Part shown: positions 63,823 through 64,000 of the stretch, in pieces
Position numbering within the stretch: position 1 is the stretch's first letter
How the letters are laid out: each line of letters opens with the position of its first letter
Assembly: GCF_900094575.1 (NCBI RefSeq)
Contig: NZ_FMAE01000006.1
Span: 558,001-622,000, forward strand
Origin: Bradyrhizobium yuanmingense
GTDB taxonomy: Bacteria > Pseudomonadota > Alphaproteobacteria > Rhizobiales > Xanthobacteraceae
DNA length: 64,000 bases
Reading direction: 5' to 3'
Notes under the pieces: generated by a model
Database searches by the model: none
What the model was told of the DNA's origin: nothing
The model's input: only the letters and a program-made list of their open reading frames with translations
Made by a program: the position numbers and the translations under genes

Positions 63823-64000
63823 TCACTCCTCCTCCATCGCCTTGATTAGATTGTCGCGGAGCTTGACGACGCTTTTCTGCAGCCGCGCGAACTCATCGGG
63901 CTGTAGTCCGCTCGACTTCACGAGATTCATGTGCATGCCTTTCTCGCGGAGGCGTCGGCCGGCGTCGGTGAGACTGACGCGCACCTGCCGCTCGTCGGCG
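63823..64000 (-). CDS. MarR-family regulator, C-terminal end (cut by window end)
   Basis: The last 59 codons of a gene running off the right edge. ADERQVRVSLTDAGRRLREK is the MarR wing and following helix, in the OhrR-like version, and the protein ends DNLIKAMEEE. The start and ligand-binding Cys lie outside the window. The sensing role (e.g. organic peroxide) cannot be judged. Confidence 0.8.
   Translation of the reverse strand, partial: ADERQVRVSLTDAGRRLREKGMHMNLVKSSGLQPDEFARLQKSVVKLRDNLIKAMEEE

Overview
The window looks like chromosomal DNA from a Bradyrhizobium-type alphaproteobacterium (Nitrobacteraceae, Hyphomicrobiales). The evidence is strong G+C codon bias, rhizobial gene neighbourhoods (ubiG facing lysC-ptsP-prfA-prmC; phbB/phbA facing phaR; acdR facing acdS), an LRP-type acdR next to a fully canonical ACC deaminase, and several families of palindromic intergenic repeats of the kind common in Bradyrhizobium. 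This is inferred from reading the sequence; no database was searched.

Layout: 0-8.8 kb holds the end of DNA ligase D, a YafK-type L,D-transpeptidase lipoprotein, accA, xerD, a 48-codon membrane ORF, the aroK-aroB shikimate pair and a CNNM/CorC-type protein. 9-14 kb holds bolA, a J-domain protein, two divergent citrate-synthase-family genes (one with an N-terminal MerR-like DNA-binding domain), ubiG and a bPH2 membrane protein. 14-20 kb is lysC, ptsP (EI-Ntr), prfA and prmC. 20-31.6 kb holds a DUF4167 protein, a methyltransferase facing gloB, a DUF985 cupin, a DMT exporter, the PHB genes with their regulator phaR, a methyltransferase with an apparent ACG start, ilvE, an HSL-type esterase and secreted proteins. 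31.6-45.8 kb holds a carboxymuconolactone decarboxylase-like protein, a Cds1-like cysteine desulfhydrase, acdR/acdS, recQ, a NodB-fold deacetylase, metY-metA, an amidase with a histone-like tail, and an aldo/keto reductase-MFS pair facing a LysR regulator.

45.9-53.5 kb reads as accessory DNA placed against a tRNA-Ser(GGA) gene. It contains a fatty acid desaturase, a nitrate/sulfonate/taurine-type ABC importer, a Crp/Fnr regulator, an AtzF-like amidase and a SUKH (SMI1/KNR4) protein. A 15-bp copy of the tRNA 3' end lies at 52228-52242, and a related 20-bp copy at 45941-45960, which suggests one or two integrative segments at this tRNA. 53.7-64 kb returns to a typical background: a small secreted protein, otsA, otsB and an MFS transporter (trehalose synthesis), a DUF3175 basic protein, a chemoreceptor, a FIST/NosP-like sensor translationally coupled to a hybrid histidine kinase, and the end of a MarR-family regulator.

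The best candidates for less-described biology are the HTH-citrate synthase fusion beside its free-standing paralogue, the tRNA-Ser island with its SUKH cargo, the NosP-kinase pair, and the amidase with a histone H1-like N-terminus. I see no CRISPR array, rRNA, prophage or recognisable IS element.
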